DNA of 64,000 nucleotides from Neoroseomonas marina (GTDB lineage Bacteria > Pseudomonadota > Alphaproteobacteria > Acetobacterales > Acetobacteraceae), in assembly GCF_012927745.1 (NCBI RefSeq), contig NZ_JABBKX010000007.1, forward strand, positions 62,001 to 126,000, given 5' to 3'. Shown in pieces: positions 23,085 through 31,631 of this stretch. The notes beneath the pieces were generated by a model, which saw only the letters and a program-made list of their open reading frames with translations, searched no databases and was not told the DNA's origin. Each line of letters opens with the position of its first letter. Position 1 is the stretch's first letter. The position numbers were made by a program, and so were the translations under genes.

Positions 23085-24643
23085 TGTTCCGCCGCCCGGC
23101 CCTTGAGGGCGAACAGGCCGCGGGGGCGGCGCTGGATGAAGACCATGATCGCCACCAGCACGAAGACCTTGGCCAGCACCACGCCGGCGAAGGGCTCCAG
23201 CATCTTGTTGACGACACCGAGCGTCATGGCGCCGACCAGCGTGCCGGCGAGCGACCCGACGCCGCCGAACACCACCACCATGAAGCTGTCGATGATGTAG
23301 CCGGTGCCGAGGTTGGGGGAGACGTTGTCGATCTGGCTGAGCGCGACGCCCGCGATGCCCGCGATGCCCGACCCGAAGGCGAAGGTCAGCGCATCGACGC
23401 GCCCGGTGCGGATGCCCATCGCCGAGGCGATGCGCCGGTTCTGCGTCACCGCCCGCATCTCGAGCCCGAAGCGGGTGAAGCGGATCGCCGCCACCGTCAG
23501 CGCGAGCACGGCCAGCGAGAAGACCAGGATCCACAGCCGGTTCTGCGTCACCATGACGCCGAGCGGCAGTTCCAGCGTGCCCTGCATCCAGGGCGGGCTC
23601 GAGACTTCGCGGTTCTGCGCCCCGAAGCCGAGCCGCACCGCCTGCTGGATCATCATGCCGACGCCGAAGGTCAGCAGCAGCGTCTCGAGCGGGCGGCCAT
23701 ACAGGTGCCGGATCAGCCCGCGTTCCAGCGCCGCGCCGCAGGCCGCGGCCACCAGGAAGGCCGCCGGCACCGACAGCGGCAGCGACCAGGACGCGAGGCC
23801 GGGAATGTCGCGCAGCGCCTCCTGCATGACGAAGGTCGTGTAGGCGCCGAGCATGACGAATTCGCCATGGGCCATGTTGATCACGCCCATGACGCCGAAG
23901 GTCACGGCCAACCCCAGGGCAGCGAGCAGCAGCACCGAGCCCAGCGACAGGCCCTGGAACAGCGTCTCGAAGGCGCGGCGGATGGTCAGGCGGCGGTCGA
24001 TGGAGGCGATGGCGGCGTCGATCTCGCCGGCCAGCGCCGGGTTCGTCGCGCGCGCCTCGAGCAGGATGCCGCGCGCCTCGGCCGAGGAGGTCTCGCCAAG
24101 GGCTGCGATGCCGGCGCGCTTCGCCGCCTCGTCCGGGGAGGCCATGCGCGAGGCGGCAAGCGCGAGTTCCAGCCGCTCGCGCACCCGGCCGAGGCTCTCG
24201 CGCGCCAGCGCGGCCTCGAGCAGGGGGATGTTCTCCACGCTGCGGCTGCGGAAGACGGCCTCGGCGGCGGCAAGCCGCTCGGCCGGATCCGGCGAGACGA
24301 GCGAGAGCCGCCCGAGCGCGCCGCGCAGCGCCTGGCGCACCCGGTTGTTGATGCGCAGGGGCTCGGCGCCGGCGGGATCGGCCGCCGCGCCGGTCGCGAC
24401 CTCGGTCACGCGGTCGCCCTCGCGGATCAGCAGCGTACCATCGGGGCGCTTGAGCAGCCGTCCGTCGGACAGCGCCCGCAGGATGGGCACGGCGCGCGGA
24501 TCACCCAGCGCGCCGAGCCGGTCGGCCGCCTCGGCCTGCTGCGCGAAACCTCCACCAAGGCCAGGCAGCGCGTCGGAGAAGGCGTCCTGCGCGCGCCCGG
24601 TCAGGGGCGCGAGCAGGAGCAGCAGGACGAGGAGGAGACGCAT
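23081..24643 (-). CDS. urtB: Urea ABC transporter permease UrtB (long form)
   Basis: A 520-residue LivH-like permease. A cleaved signal peptide (MRLLLVLLLLLAPLTGRAQ) precedes a periplasmic domain of about 190 residues with HEAT-like helical repeats (RLGALGDPRAVPILRAL), then the membrane domain with INMAHGEFVMLGAY near residue 265. The extra N-terminal domain is known for UrtB and not for amino-acid LivH. The start overlaps the urtA stop by one base (TGATG). Confidence 0.95.
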   Translation of the reverse strand: MRLLLVLLLLLAPLTGRAQDAFSDALPGLGGGFAQQAEAADRLGALGDPRAVPILRALSDGRLLKRPDGTLLIREGDRVTEVATGAAADPAGAEPLRINNRVRQALRGALGRLSLVSPDPAERLAAAEAVFRSRSVENIPLLEAALARESLGRVRERLELALAASRMASPDEAAKRAGIAALGETSSAEARGILLEARATNPALAGEIDAAIASIDRRLTIRRAFETLFQGLSLGSVLLLAALGLAVTFGVMGVINMAHGEFVMLGAYTTFVMQEALRDIPGLASWSLPLSVPAAFLVAAACGAALERGLIRHLYGRPLETLLLTFGVGMMIQQAVRLGFGAQNREVSSPPWMQGTLELPLGVMVTQNRLWILVFSLAVLALTVAAIRFTRFGLEMRAVTQNRRIASAMGIRTGRVDALTFAFGSGIAGIAGVALSQIDNVSPNLGTGYIIDSFMVVVFGGVGSLAGTLVGAMTLGVVNKMLEPFAGVVLAKVFVLVAIMVFIQRRPRGLFALKGRAAEQ

Positions 24644-25884
24644 CAGCCGCGGCGGCGGTTCGCGTTCTCGGGGATGAACTGCGACCAGTTCTCCGCCGGG
24701 ACGACGGTCGGCGTCTTCCAGACGATGTTGAACTGGCCGTCCGCCTGGACCTCACCGATCATCACCGGCTTGGACAGGTGGTGGTTCGGCAGCATCTTCT
24801 CGGTGTAGCCGGCGGGTGCCGCGAATTCCTGGCCGATCACCGAGGTCCGGACCGCGTCGACCGCCGTCGTGCGCGCGGCGGCCACGGCCTGGGCCCACAT
24901 GTTGAAGCCGGTGTAGGTGGCCTCCATCGGGTCGTTGGTCACGCGGCGCGGGTTCTTGATGTAGGCCTGCCAGAGGTTCTTGAACTCGGTGTTCGCCGGC
25001 GACTGCACCGACATGAAGTAGTTCCAGGCGGCCAGATGGCCCACCAGCGGGCGGGTGTCGATGCCGGCGAGCTCTTCCTCACCGACGCTGAACGCGACGC
25101 AGGGGATGTCCTCGGCCTTGATGCCCTGGTTGCCGAGCTCGCGGTAGAAGGGAACGTTCGCGTCGCCGTTGATGGTCGACACGATGGCGGTCTTCTTGCC
25201 CTGGTTGGCGAAGGCCTTCACGCGCGTGACGATGCCCTGCCAGTCGCTGTGACCGAACGGTGTGTATTCCTCCATGATGTCGGCATTGCCGATGCCCTTG
25301 GAGTTCAGGAAGCCGCGCAGGATGCGGTTGGTGGTGCGCGGATAGACGTAGTCGGTGCCGAGCAGGACGATGCGCTGCGCGCCGCCGCCATCGGCCGACA
25401 TCAGGTATTCCACCGCGGGGATCGCCTGCTGGTTCGGCGCGGCGCCGGTGTAGAAGATGTTGCGGCTCTCTTCCTCGCCCTCGTACTGGACGGGGTAGAA
25501 GAGCATGCCGTTCAGCTCCTCGAAGACCGGCAGGACGGACTTGCGGGACACCGAGGTCCAGCAGCCGAAGGTCACGTCGACCTTGTGGACCTGCAGCAGC
25601 TCGCGCGCCTTCTCGGCGAACAGCGGCCAGTTGGAGGCGGGGTCGACCACCACCGCCTCGAGCCGCCGTCCGAGCAGGCCGCCCTTGCTGTTCTGGTATT
25701 CCACCATCATCAGCACGGTGTCGCGCAGCGCGGTCTCGGAGATCGCCATGGTGCCGGACAGCGAGTGCAGCACGCCGATCTTGATCGGGGCCGACTGCGC
25801 CATCGAGGGACGGATCGCGGGGGCTGTCAGGGCGGCGCCGAGACCCGCGAGGGCGGCGCGGCGGGTAAGGGTGGGTCGGGTCAA
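24643..25884 (-). CDS. urtA: Urea ABC transporter substrate-binding protein UrtA
   Basis: A 413-residue periplasmic binding protein, first gene of urtABCDE. The start is TTG 25884, chosen because GGAGG lies 6 nt upstream and it gives a twin-arginine-type signal peptide (TRRAALAGLGAALTAPAI) of normal length; the frame runs to 26001 without a site. Family markers are KIGVLHSLSGTMAISE, FYPVQYEGEEESRNIFYTGAAPNQQ and LGTDYVYPRTTN, the urea/short-amide type. A sigma-54 promoter candidate at 25950-25965 suggests control by nitrogen status. Urease genes are not in the window. Confidence 0.95.
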   Translation of the reverse strand: MTRPTLTRRAALAGLGAALTAPAIRPSMAQSAPIKIGVLHSLSGTMAISETALRDTVLMMVEYQNSKGGLLGRRLEAVVVDPASNWPLFAEKARELLQVHKVDVTFGCWTSVSRKSVLPVFEELNGMLFYPVQYEGEEESRNIFYTGAAPNQQAIPAVEYLMSADGGGAQRIVLLGTDYVYPRTTNRILRGFLNSKGIGNADIMEEYTPFGHSDWQGIVTRVKAFANQGKKTAIVSTINGDANVPFYRELGNQGIKAEDIPCVAFSVGEEELAGIDTRPLVGHLAAWNYFMSVQSPANTEFKNLWQAYIKNPRRVTNDPMEATYTGFNMWAQAVAAARTTAVDAVRTSVIGQEFAAPAGYTEKMLPNHHLSKPVMIGEVQADGQFNIVWKTPTVVPAENWSQFIPENANRRRG

Positions 25885-25949
25885 GGTCTGCCTCCGTGCG
25901 GATGTCGCGCCGACGCCATCGGCGGCGCGTTGGTCCGGCAGGGTGAGGC

Positions 25950-25965
25950 AGCGAAATCCGTGCCA
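25950..25965 (-). promoter_or_regulatory. Sigma-54 (RpoN) promoter candidate for urtABCDE
   Basis: On the minus strand the 16-mer TGGCACGGATTTCGCT matches the RpoN consensus TGGCAC-N5-TTGCW at all but one position (TTGC reads TCGC) and has the required GG-N10-GC spacing. Transcription would start near 25939, leaving about 55 nt of leader before the urtA TTG. This fits NtrC control of urea uptake in nitrogen starvation. I did not find a convincing NtrC enhancer site upstream. Confidence 0.65.
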
Positions 25966-26072
25966 GCGTATCCGGCAGGCGGAAACGGTTCGTGTATGCA
26001 AAATTCGCCCAATCGGCAGGCAGTCCGCTCAGGTCGCGGGCAGATACCGCCCACGACCCGGGTGCGGCTGCC

Positions 26073-27686
26073 TTATCGGGCGGCGGCGTCGGCCCGAATG
26101 AACGCCGCTGCCCGTTCGGCGACCAGCATCACCGCCGGCTGGATGTTGGGCGAGGGGATCAGCGGGAAGGCGGAAGCATCGGCCACCCGCAGCCCCGCAA
26201 CCCCGCGTACTCGCAGTTCCGGGTCCAGCACCGCCATCGGATCGGTGCCCATCTTCGCCGTGCCGCAGGGATGGAACACGGTGCCGGCGGTGGCGCGGAT
26301 ACTCTCGAGCAGCGCTTCGTCGGTCGTCGCCGCCGGGCCGGGCCGCAGCTCCTCCTCGATCAGCGACGCGAGCGGCGCCTGCGCCGCGACCTTCCGCCCG
26401 AGACGCGCCGCGCCCAGCATGACGCGGATGTCGTTCGGGTGATCGAGGTAGTTCGGCCGGATGCCCGGCTTGTCCCGGACATCGGGGGATTTGAGGAAGA
26501 CCTCCCCGCGGCTGTCGGGCCGGCAGACGCCATAGTTGAACATGAAGCCCGGGAAGTCCTGCAGGCCCTTCATGTAGTCGAAGGTGGAGAAGTTCACGAA
26601 GAGGAACTGGATCTCCGCTTCCTCGGCGCCCGGCGTGACGCGCGCGAAGGCGTTGGCCTCGCCCGCGCCGATCGCAAGGGCGCCCGCGCGCGACACCAGG
26701 TAGTCGAGCCCCATCTTCGCCTTGCGGAAGGGCGATTGCAGGATCTCGTTCAGCGTGCCGCAGGGCCTGGACCGATAGATGAACTTCGCGATCAGGTGGT
26801 CCTGCAGGTTCCGACCCACGCCCGGGCTGTGATGGACCACCGGGATGCCGAGCGCCTGCAACGCCGCACCGTCGCCGATGCCCGAGAGCATGAGCAGTTT
26901 CGGCGTCTCGATCGCGCCGGTGGAACAGACGATCTCCCGCGTCGCGCGGAAGGTCACGGGCTGGCCATCCTGCAGCGCCTCGACCGCGACGGCGCGGCCA
27001 TCCTCCACGACGATGCGGCGCGCCAGCACGCCGGTCGCGACGCGCAGATTGCCGCGTTTCATCGCGGGCCGAAGGTATTCGCGCGCCGTGGAGGACCGCC
27101 GCCCGCCATTCACGTTGAGCTGGACCGGCCCCGCGCCGTCGATCGGCGTGCCGTCGTTCCAGTCGCGGTTGCGCGGCAGGCCGGCGGCGACGCAGGCCTC
27201 GACGAAAGCGGCCGCCGCGGGCGCCAGGCGGCGCGGCTCGCGCACATGGATCGCGCCGGCGCTGCCGCGCGCGGGGTCGGGCGCGCCGTCCCAATGCTCG
27301 ATGCGGCGGAAAACGGGCGCGACGTCCTCATGGGACCAGCCACGCGCGCCGGACTGCGCCCAGCGATCGTAGTCGTTGGGGCTGCCGCGCAGGAAGACCA
27401 GGCCGTTCACGCTGCCCGACCCGCCCAGCACCTTGCCGCGCGGCCAGTGGATGCTGCGGCCGTTCAGGTTGGGCTCGGGTTCGGTCAGGTAGTCCCAGTC
27501 GTAGCGCTTGCTGCCATAGAGCTTCGCATAGCCCGCCGGCAGGCTGATCCAGATGTCGCGGTCGGGCGGTCCTGCTTCGAGCAGCAGGACGCGACAGCCG
27601 GGATCTTCCGACAGCCGCGCCGCCACGATGCAGCCGGCGGACCCGCCGCCGACGACGATGACATCCGCGGTTCGTGTATCGCTCAC
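26073..27686 (-). CDS. GMC-family FAD oxidoreductase (choline dehydrogenase-like)
   Basis: A 537-residue flavoprotein oxidising an alcohol to an aldehyde or ketone. The FAD motif GGGSAGCIVAARLSE lies at residues 12-26, the GMC signature HWPRGKVLGGSGSVNGLVF near 80-100, and the active-site His in FHPCGTAKMG near 470, with SPNIQPAVM at the C-terminus. The start is GTG 27686, overlapping the stop of the upstream Bug-type binding protein by 4 nt (GTGA). Relatives include choline and polyethylene-glycol dehydrogenases; the substrate is not predictable. It is the last gene before the urt promoter region. Confidence 0.9.
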   Translation of the reverse strand: MSDTRTADVIVVGGGSAGCIVAARLSEDPGCRVLLLEAGPPDRDIWISLPAGYAKLYGSKRYDWDYLTEPEPNLNGRSIHWPRGKVLGGSGSVNGLVFLRGSPNDYDRWAQSGARGWSHEDVAPVFRRIEHWDGAPDPARGSAGAIHVREPRRLAPAAAAFVEACVAAGLPRNRDWNDGTPIDGAGPVQLNVNGGRRSSTAREYLRPAMKRGNLRVATGVLARRIVVEDGRAVAVEALQDGQPVTFRATREIVCSTGAIETPKLLMLSGIGDGAALQALGIPVVHHSPGVGRNLQDHLIAKFIYRSRPCGTLNEILQSPFRKAKMGLDYLVSRAGALAIGAGEANAFARVTPGAEEAEIQFLFVNFSTFDYMKGLQDFPGFMFNYGVCRPDSRGEVFLKSPDVRDKPGIRPNYLDHPNDIRVMLGAARLGRKVAAQAPLASLIEEELRPGPAATTDEALLESIRATAGTVFHPCGTAKMGTDPMAVLDPELRVRGVAGLRVADASAFPLIPSPNIQPAVMLVAERAAAFIRADAAAR

Positions 27687-28675
27687 AGTTCCATCCGTAC
27701 GCCGGTGCGCTCGACCACGCCCTTGAACTTGTCGAGCTCGGCCTGGAAGAAGGCACGGGCGTCGGCGGGGGTGTTCGGCCGCGTGTAGGCGGTGATGCCC
27801 GCCACGAGGAAGCGTTCCTGCAGCTGCGGGTCGCGCAGCGCGCTGTTGATGGCGCGGTTCAGCGTCTCGGTCACCGCGGGCGGCATGCGCGGCGGGCCGA
27901 TCACCGCGAACCAGTTGCCGATGTCGAAGCCGGGCATGCCGGATTCCGCGAGCGTCGGCGTATCCGGGAAGGTCGGGAAGCGCTCGAGCCCGGTGATGGC
28001 GATGCCGCGCACGCGGTTGTCGCGCAGCTGCGCGGCCGCCGAGGCGAGCACCGCCACGCCCCAGGCGGTTTCCCCGCGCGCGATGCTCTCGACCATCAGT
28101 CCGCCCGAGCGGTAGGGAATGTGTTCGAACTTGCCGCCGAGGCCGAGCGCCACGGCGACGGATTCGGCCGCGAAATGCGGAATCGACCCGACGCCCGAGG
28201 ACGCATAGGGCAGCCTGTCCTGCGGCCCCGCGCGCAGCTTCGCCACCGCCTCCGCCGCGTTGGCGGCGGGGAAGTTCGGCGCCGCGATCATGATGAGCGG
28301 CCCGTTTGCGGCGATGGCCACGTGGGTGAAGTCGTCCATCGGATTATAGCGGGTGCCCCCGGCGACCGCGTGGGGAATGAGGGCGTGGGACGACGCCTCG
28401 TTCAGCATCAGGATGGTCCCGTCGGGCTGCTGCCGCCGCAGCCATTCCGATGCGACGGTGCCGGAGGCGCCGGGCCGGTTCTCCACCACGACGCGCGCAT
28501 TGGGCCCAAGGAAGCCCTGCATGCGATCGGCCAGCAGCCGCGCCGTGATGTCGGTCGACCCGCCGGGCGAGAAGCCGCTGACCAGCGTGATCGGCCGGTC
28601 GGGCAGGCCCTGCTGGGCGTGCCCGACAGCGGGCACGGCAAGGGTCGCTGCGGCGAGCAGGCTGCGGCGGTTCAT
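27683..28675 (-). CDS. Bug-family (TctC-type) periplasmic binding protein
   Basis: A 330-residue binding protein of the tripartite tricarboxylate transporter family, with a signal peptide (MNRRSLLAAATLAVPAVGHAQ) and the family blocks RPITLVSGFSPGGSTDITAR, VVVENRPGASG and GSGGVGS-like PYASSGVGSIPHF. These proteins bind carboxylates and related organic acids. No TctA or TctB membrane subunit is nearby. The start is ATG 28675; the frame extends upstream without a ribosome site. It is coupled to the GMC oxidoreductase gene, so its ligand may be that enzyme's substrate or product. Confidence 0.9.
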   Translation of the reverse strand: MNRRSLLAAATLAVPAVGHAQQGLPDRPITLVSGFSPGGSTDITARLLADRMQGFLGPNARVVVENRPGASGTVASEWLRRQQPDGTILMLNEASSHALIPHAVAGGTRYNPMDDFTHVAIAANGPLIMIAAPNFPAANAAEAVAKLRAGPQDRLPYASSGVGSIPHFAAESVAVALGLGGKFEHIPYRSGGLMVESIARGETAWGVAVLASAAAQLRDNRVRGIAITGLERFPTFPDTPTLAESGMPGFDIGNWFAVIGPPRMPPAVTETLNRAINSALRDPQLQERFLVAGITAYTRPNTPADARAFFQAELDKFKGVVERTGVRMEL

Positions 28676-28748
28676 GCTGGGCGTCTCCCGTCGTGGTTCT
28701 GGTTCTGCGCGCAGGGAAGCGCCGAACGCGTCCCGGGGCAAGCCGCCC

Positions 28749-29375
28749 TCAGCCCGCCGCACTGCCCGCCAGCAGGTTCACCGCGACCCCCAGGATCGCC
28801 GCATTGAAGGCGAAGGAGGCGAGCGCATGGGCCAGCACCATCCGCCGCATCGCCGGGGAGGAGGTCGTCACGTCCGAGACCTGCGCCGTCATGCCGACGG
28901 TGAAGGCGAGGTAGAGGAATTCCATCCAGTCCGGCTCGAGCCCGCCGGGGAACTCCAGCCCACCTTCGGACAGCGCATAGACATGGGCGTAGTGCGCGGC
29001 GAAGTGCACGTGCAGGTAGCCCCAGGACAACACGATCGCCGCGATGCCGAGGGCGAGCGAATAGCCAGCCCGCGGCGTGCCGCCGATCTCCCCCACCACG
29101 CCGACGAGGGCGGCGAGCGCGGCCGCCAGGGTCACCAGGGTGATGGTCCAGCGACTGTCCTCGAGCTGTTCGGCATGGCGGCGCATCGCCTCGGCCGGCG
29201 TCAGCGCCAGGTGGCGCAGCAACAGCACCACATGCGCCGACGCGCCGGCGCACCAGCCGAGCAGCAGTGCCGCACGCAACGTGAAATCCGGAATGCGCGT
29301 CGCGACGATGCTCACCACGATCAGCACGGCCAGCGCCACCACCAGCCCAGGGCGGTGGCGCAGCCGGAATCGCAT
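28749..29375 (-). CDS. DUF1345 integral membrane protein
   Basis: A 208-residue inner-membrane protein with about five hydrophobic segments and the family block YLAFTVGMTAQVSDV near residue 150, typical of DUF1345. Function is unknown; a role as a small permease is sometimes suggested. The start ATG 29375 overlaps the stop of the dehydratase gene by one base (TGATG), so translation is coupled. Confidence 0.85.
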   Translation of the reverse strand: MRFRLRHRPGLVVALAVLIVVSIVATRIPDFTLRAALLLGWCAGASAHVVLLLRHLALTPAEAMRRHAEQLEDSRWTITLVTLAAALAALVGVVGEIGGTPRAGYSLALGIAAIVLSWGYLHVHFAAHYAHVYALSEGGLEFPGGLEPDWMEFLYLAFTVGMTAQVSDVTTSSPAMRRMVLAHALASFAFNAAILGVAVNLLAGSAAG

Positions 29376-30355
29376 CAGGCCGCGAGCGCCCGCGCGAAGA
29401 CGGCGGGGTCGGCATTGCCGCCGCTGACCACCACGCCGATCACGCCGCCCTTCGCGGCGACCTTGCCGGCCAGCACAGCGGCGAGCGCCACGGCGCCGCC
29501 GGGCTCGATGACGATCTTCAGGTGCTCGAAGGCGAAGCGCATGGCGCGGAAGACCTCGGCTTCGGTCACCGCCACGCCGCCCGCCAGATGGCGGTGGTTG
29601 ATCGGGAAGGTGATCGCCCCGGGCTGCCGCGACAGCAGCGCGTCGCACAGCCCGCTGCCGGTCACCGTATTGGGCAGGCGACGGCCGGCCTCGAGCGAGC
29701 GCTTGGTGTCGTCCCATCCCTCGGGCTCGACGGCATAGGCCTCGGTGCGCGGCGACAGCGCCTCCAGCGCGAGGACGCAGCCCGCGGTCAGCCCGCCACC
29801 ACCGGTGCAGACCGCGAAGGCGTCGAGGGCGAGGCCCAGCGCCTGCGCATCCTCGAGCAGTTCGAGCGCGACAGTCCCCTGCCCCGCGATGACGTGCGGA
29901 TGGTCGAAGGGCGGGATGACGGTCGCGCCGCGTTCCACGGCCAGCGTCGCGGCCAGCGCGTCGCGATCCACCCCGTGCCGGTCGAAGGGCACGATCTCGG
30001 CCCCCCAGCGCCGCGTCGCGTCGACCTTGATGGCCGGCGCGTCCGACGGCATGGCGATGGTCGCCGCCATGCCGAGCATGTGCGCCGCCGCCGCGCAGGC
30101 CTGCCCGTGATTGCCGGAGGAATGGGTGACGATGCCCCCGCGCCGCGCCTCCGGATCCATCAGCAGCGCCGCGTTGGTCGCGCCCCGCAGCTTGAAGGAC
30201 CCGGTGCGCTGCAGCGGCTCGGGCTTCACCAGCACGGTCGCGCCGGTGACCTCGTCGAGCCGGCGGTGGCGCAGCAACGGCGTCCGCACGATACGCCCGG
30301 CGAGCCGCGCCGCAGCGTCGCGGACGTCGTCGAAGGTGGGTGCCGTTTCATTCAT
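29375..30355 (-). CDS. Threonine/serine dehydratase-like PLP enzyme (fold type II)
   Basis: A 326-residue single-domain enzyme: the PLP lysine lies in RTGSFKLRGA (near residue 54), the substrate Asn/Ser loop is SSGNHGQACAAAA, and the phosphate loop is CTGGGGL. There is no regulatory ACT domain, so it is catabolic rather than IlvA. Family members include L-threonine/serine dehydratases, threo-3-hydroxyaspartate ammonia-lyases and serine or aspartate racemases. The start overlaps the stop of the D-amino-acid dehydrogenase gene by 4 nt (ATGA), which favours a linked amino-acid route. Confidence 0.88.
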   Translation of the reverse strand: MNETAPTFDDVRDAAARLAGRIVRTPLLRHRRLDEVTGATVLVKPEPLQRTGSFKLRGATNAALLMDPEARRGGIVTHSSGNHGQACAAAAHMLGMAATIAMPSDAPAIKVDATRRWGAEIVPFDRHGVDRDALAATLAVERGATVIPPFDHPHVIAGQGTVALELLEDAQALGLALDAFAVCTGGGGLTAGCVLALEALSPRTEAYAVEPEGWDDTKRSLEAGRRLPNTVTGSGLCDALLSRQPGAITFPINHRHLAGGVAVTEAEVFRAMRFAFEHLKIVIEPGGAVALAAVLAGKVAAKGGVIGVVVSGGNADPAVFARALAA

Positions 30356-31473
30356 GCCGCTTCCCTCCGGGCAAAACGCAGCGGGTCGCAGAGCGCCACC
30401 GCGGCGCCGAGCTCGCCGGGGTCCTGCCCCGCCACCAGCGCCGCGAGCAGGCGACCCGCCGCCGGCGCCGTCTGCATCCCATAGCCGCCCTGACCCACCA
30501 TCCAGAAGAAGCCGCGCTCCGCCCCCTCCCCGATCGCGAGGCCGCGGTCGGGCGTGAAGGTCCTCAGACCGGCCCAGCGGTGCTCGACGCGCGAGACGGG
30601 AATGTCGAGGGCCTGCTGCATGCGGTCGACGGCGATCGCGACGTCGAGCTCGTCCGGCTGCGCGTCGCAGGGATCGCTGTCGATCTCGTCGGCGGGGCTG
30701 ACCATCAGCTTCCGCCGCGCCTCGGCGCGCGCATACCAGGTGTGGCCGGCATCGCCGAGCAGTGGCCAGTCGGCGCAGTCATGCGGGCCGGGATCGACGA
30801 TGCAGGCGGTGCGACGCTTCGGCTGAAGGCCGATCGGAGCAAGGCCCGCGATGCGCGCCACCTCGTCGCCCCAGGCGCCGGCGGCGTTCACCACCACCGG
30901 GGCGGTGAAGACGGCGCCGGAGGATGTCTCGGCATGCCACCGCCCGTCCTTGCGCCAGATCCGCCCGGCCCGGCTGCGCAGCGCGAGCACCCCGCCCGCC
31001 ATGCGTGCCTGGCGCAGGAAGCCCTGGTGCATGGCGGCGACATCGATGTCGAAGCAGTCGGCCTCGACCGCGGCCATCGCCGCATAACCGGGGCGCAATG
31101 CCGGCACCTGCGCCTGCACCTCGGCGACGGAGATTTCCCGCATGTCATCGCCGCCGGCGATCATCTCGCGCAGGTGCTCCACCTGGTCGGCCGGCGCCAG
31201 ATGGATCACCGGACGCGCATGCATCAGCGGCGCATCCGCGAAGCCGGCCGGCGGCGCTTCGAAGAACGCGCGCGAGGCCGCGGTCAGGATACGCGCATCC
31301 GGACTGCCGTAGTTGCGGATCCAGATGGCCGCGGAACGGCCTGTCGCGTGGTATCCGGCGCTTTCCTCGGCTTCCAGCAATGCAACGCGGTGATTGCCTG
31401 AAAGATGTGCAGCGGCCGTGGCGCCGGCGATGCCAGCGCCGACCACGATGGCGTCGAAGTGATGTTGGTCCAT
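30352..31473 (-). CDS. FAD-dependent D-amino-acid dehydrogenase, DauA-like
   Basis: A 373-residue flavoprotein of the DAO family. The dinucleotide motif VVGAGIAGATAAAHL is at residues 10-24. The blocks GYHATGRSAA, LTAASRAFF, LQPKRR, WAGLRTFTPDRG and GQGGYGMQT closely resemble D-arginine dehydrogenase DauA of Pseudomonas aeruginosa as I recall it. It would oxidise a D-amino acid to the 2-oxo acid and pass electrons to the respiratory chain. It heads the set that continues with the dehydratase-like enzyme and DUF1345, and is divergent from the sugar-type ABC importer. Substrate range is inferred. Confidence 0.82.
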   Translation of the reverse strand: MDQHHFDAIVVGAGIAGATAAAHLSGNHRVALLEAEESAGYHATGRSAAIWIRNYGSPDARILTAASRAFFEAPPAGFADAPLMHARPVIHLAPADQVEHLREMIAGGDDMREISVAEVQAQVPALRPGYAAMAAVEADCFDIDVAAMHQGFLRQARMAGGVLALRSRAGRIWRKDGRWHAETSSGAVFTAPVVVNAAGAWGDEVARIAGLAPIGLQPKRRTACIVDPGPHDCADWPLLGDAGHTWYARAEARRKLMVSPADEIDSDPCDAQPDELDVAIAVDRMQQALDIPVSRVEHRWAGLRTFTPDRGLAIGEGAERGFFWMVGQGGYGMQTAPAAGRLLAALVAGQDPGELGAAVALCDPLRFARREAA

Positions 31474-31564
31474 GGCGGCGGAGCCTGCCCCCTGTGCCTA
31501 AGTCGGGCAAGTGGAGAGGAAGACACGTCCTTCCGGGTTGCCATGCCCAATTCTCCCTGACTAA

Positions 31565-31583
31565 CTTGCCGGTTACCGACAAG
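31565..31583. promoter_or_regulatory. 19-bp imperfect palindrome upstream of the ABC importer, operator candidate
   Basis: CTTGCCGGTTACCGACAAG is symmetric around position 31574 with one mismatched pair. It lies 49-67 nt before the binding-protein start and just after a weak promoter-like pair (TTGCCA at 31538-31543, CTAACT at 31561-31566), where a repressor would block initiation. No regulator gene is adjacent. Confidence 0.45.
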
Positions 31584-31631
31584 CGGGCCCCTCAGCGAGG
31601 TCCGCCCCGGGGAGAGAACGGAAGGGAAAGC

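Noticed and set aside
25998-26012. A second sigma-54-like sequence upstream of urtA (TTGGGCGAATTTTGCA on the minus strand)
   Set aside because: The GG and GC elements are 9 rather than 10 bases apart, which abolishes RpoN recognition; the site at 25950-25965 has correct spacing.
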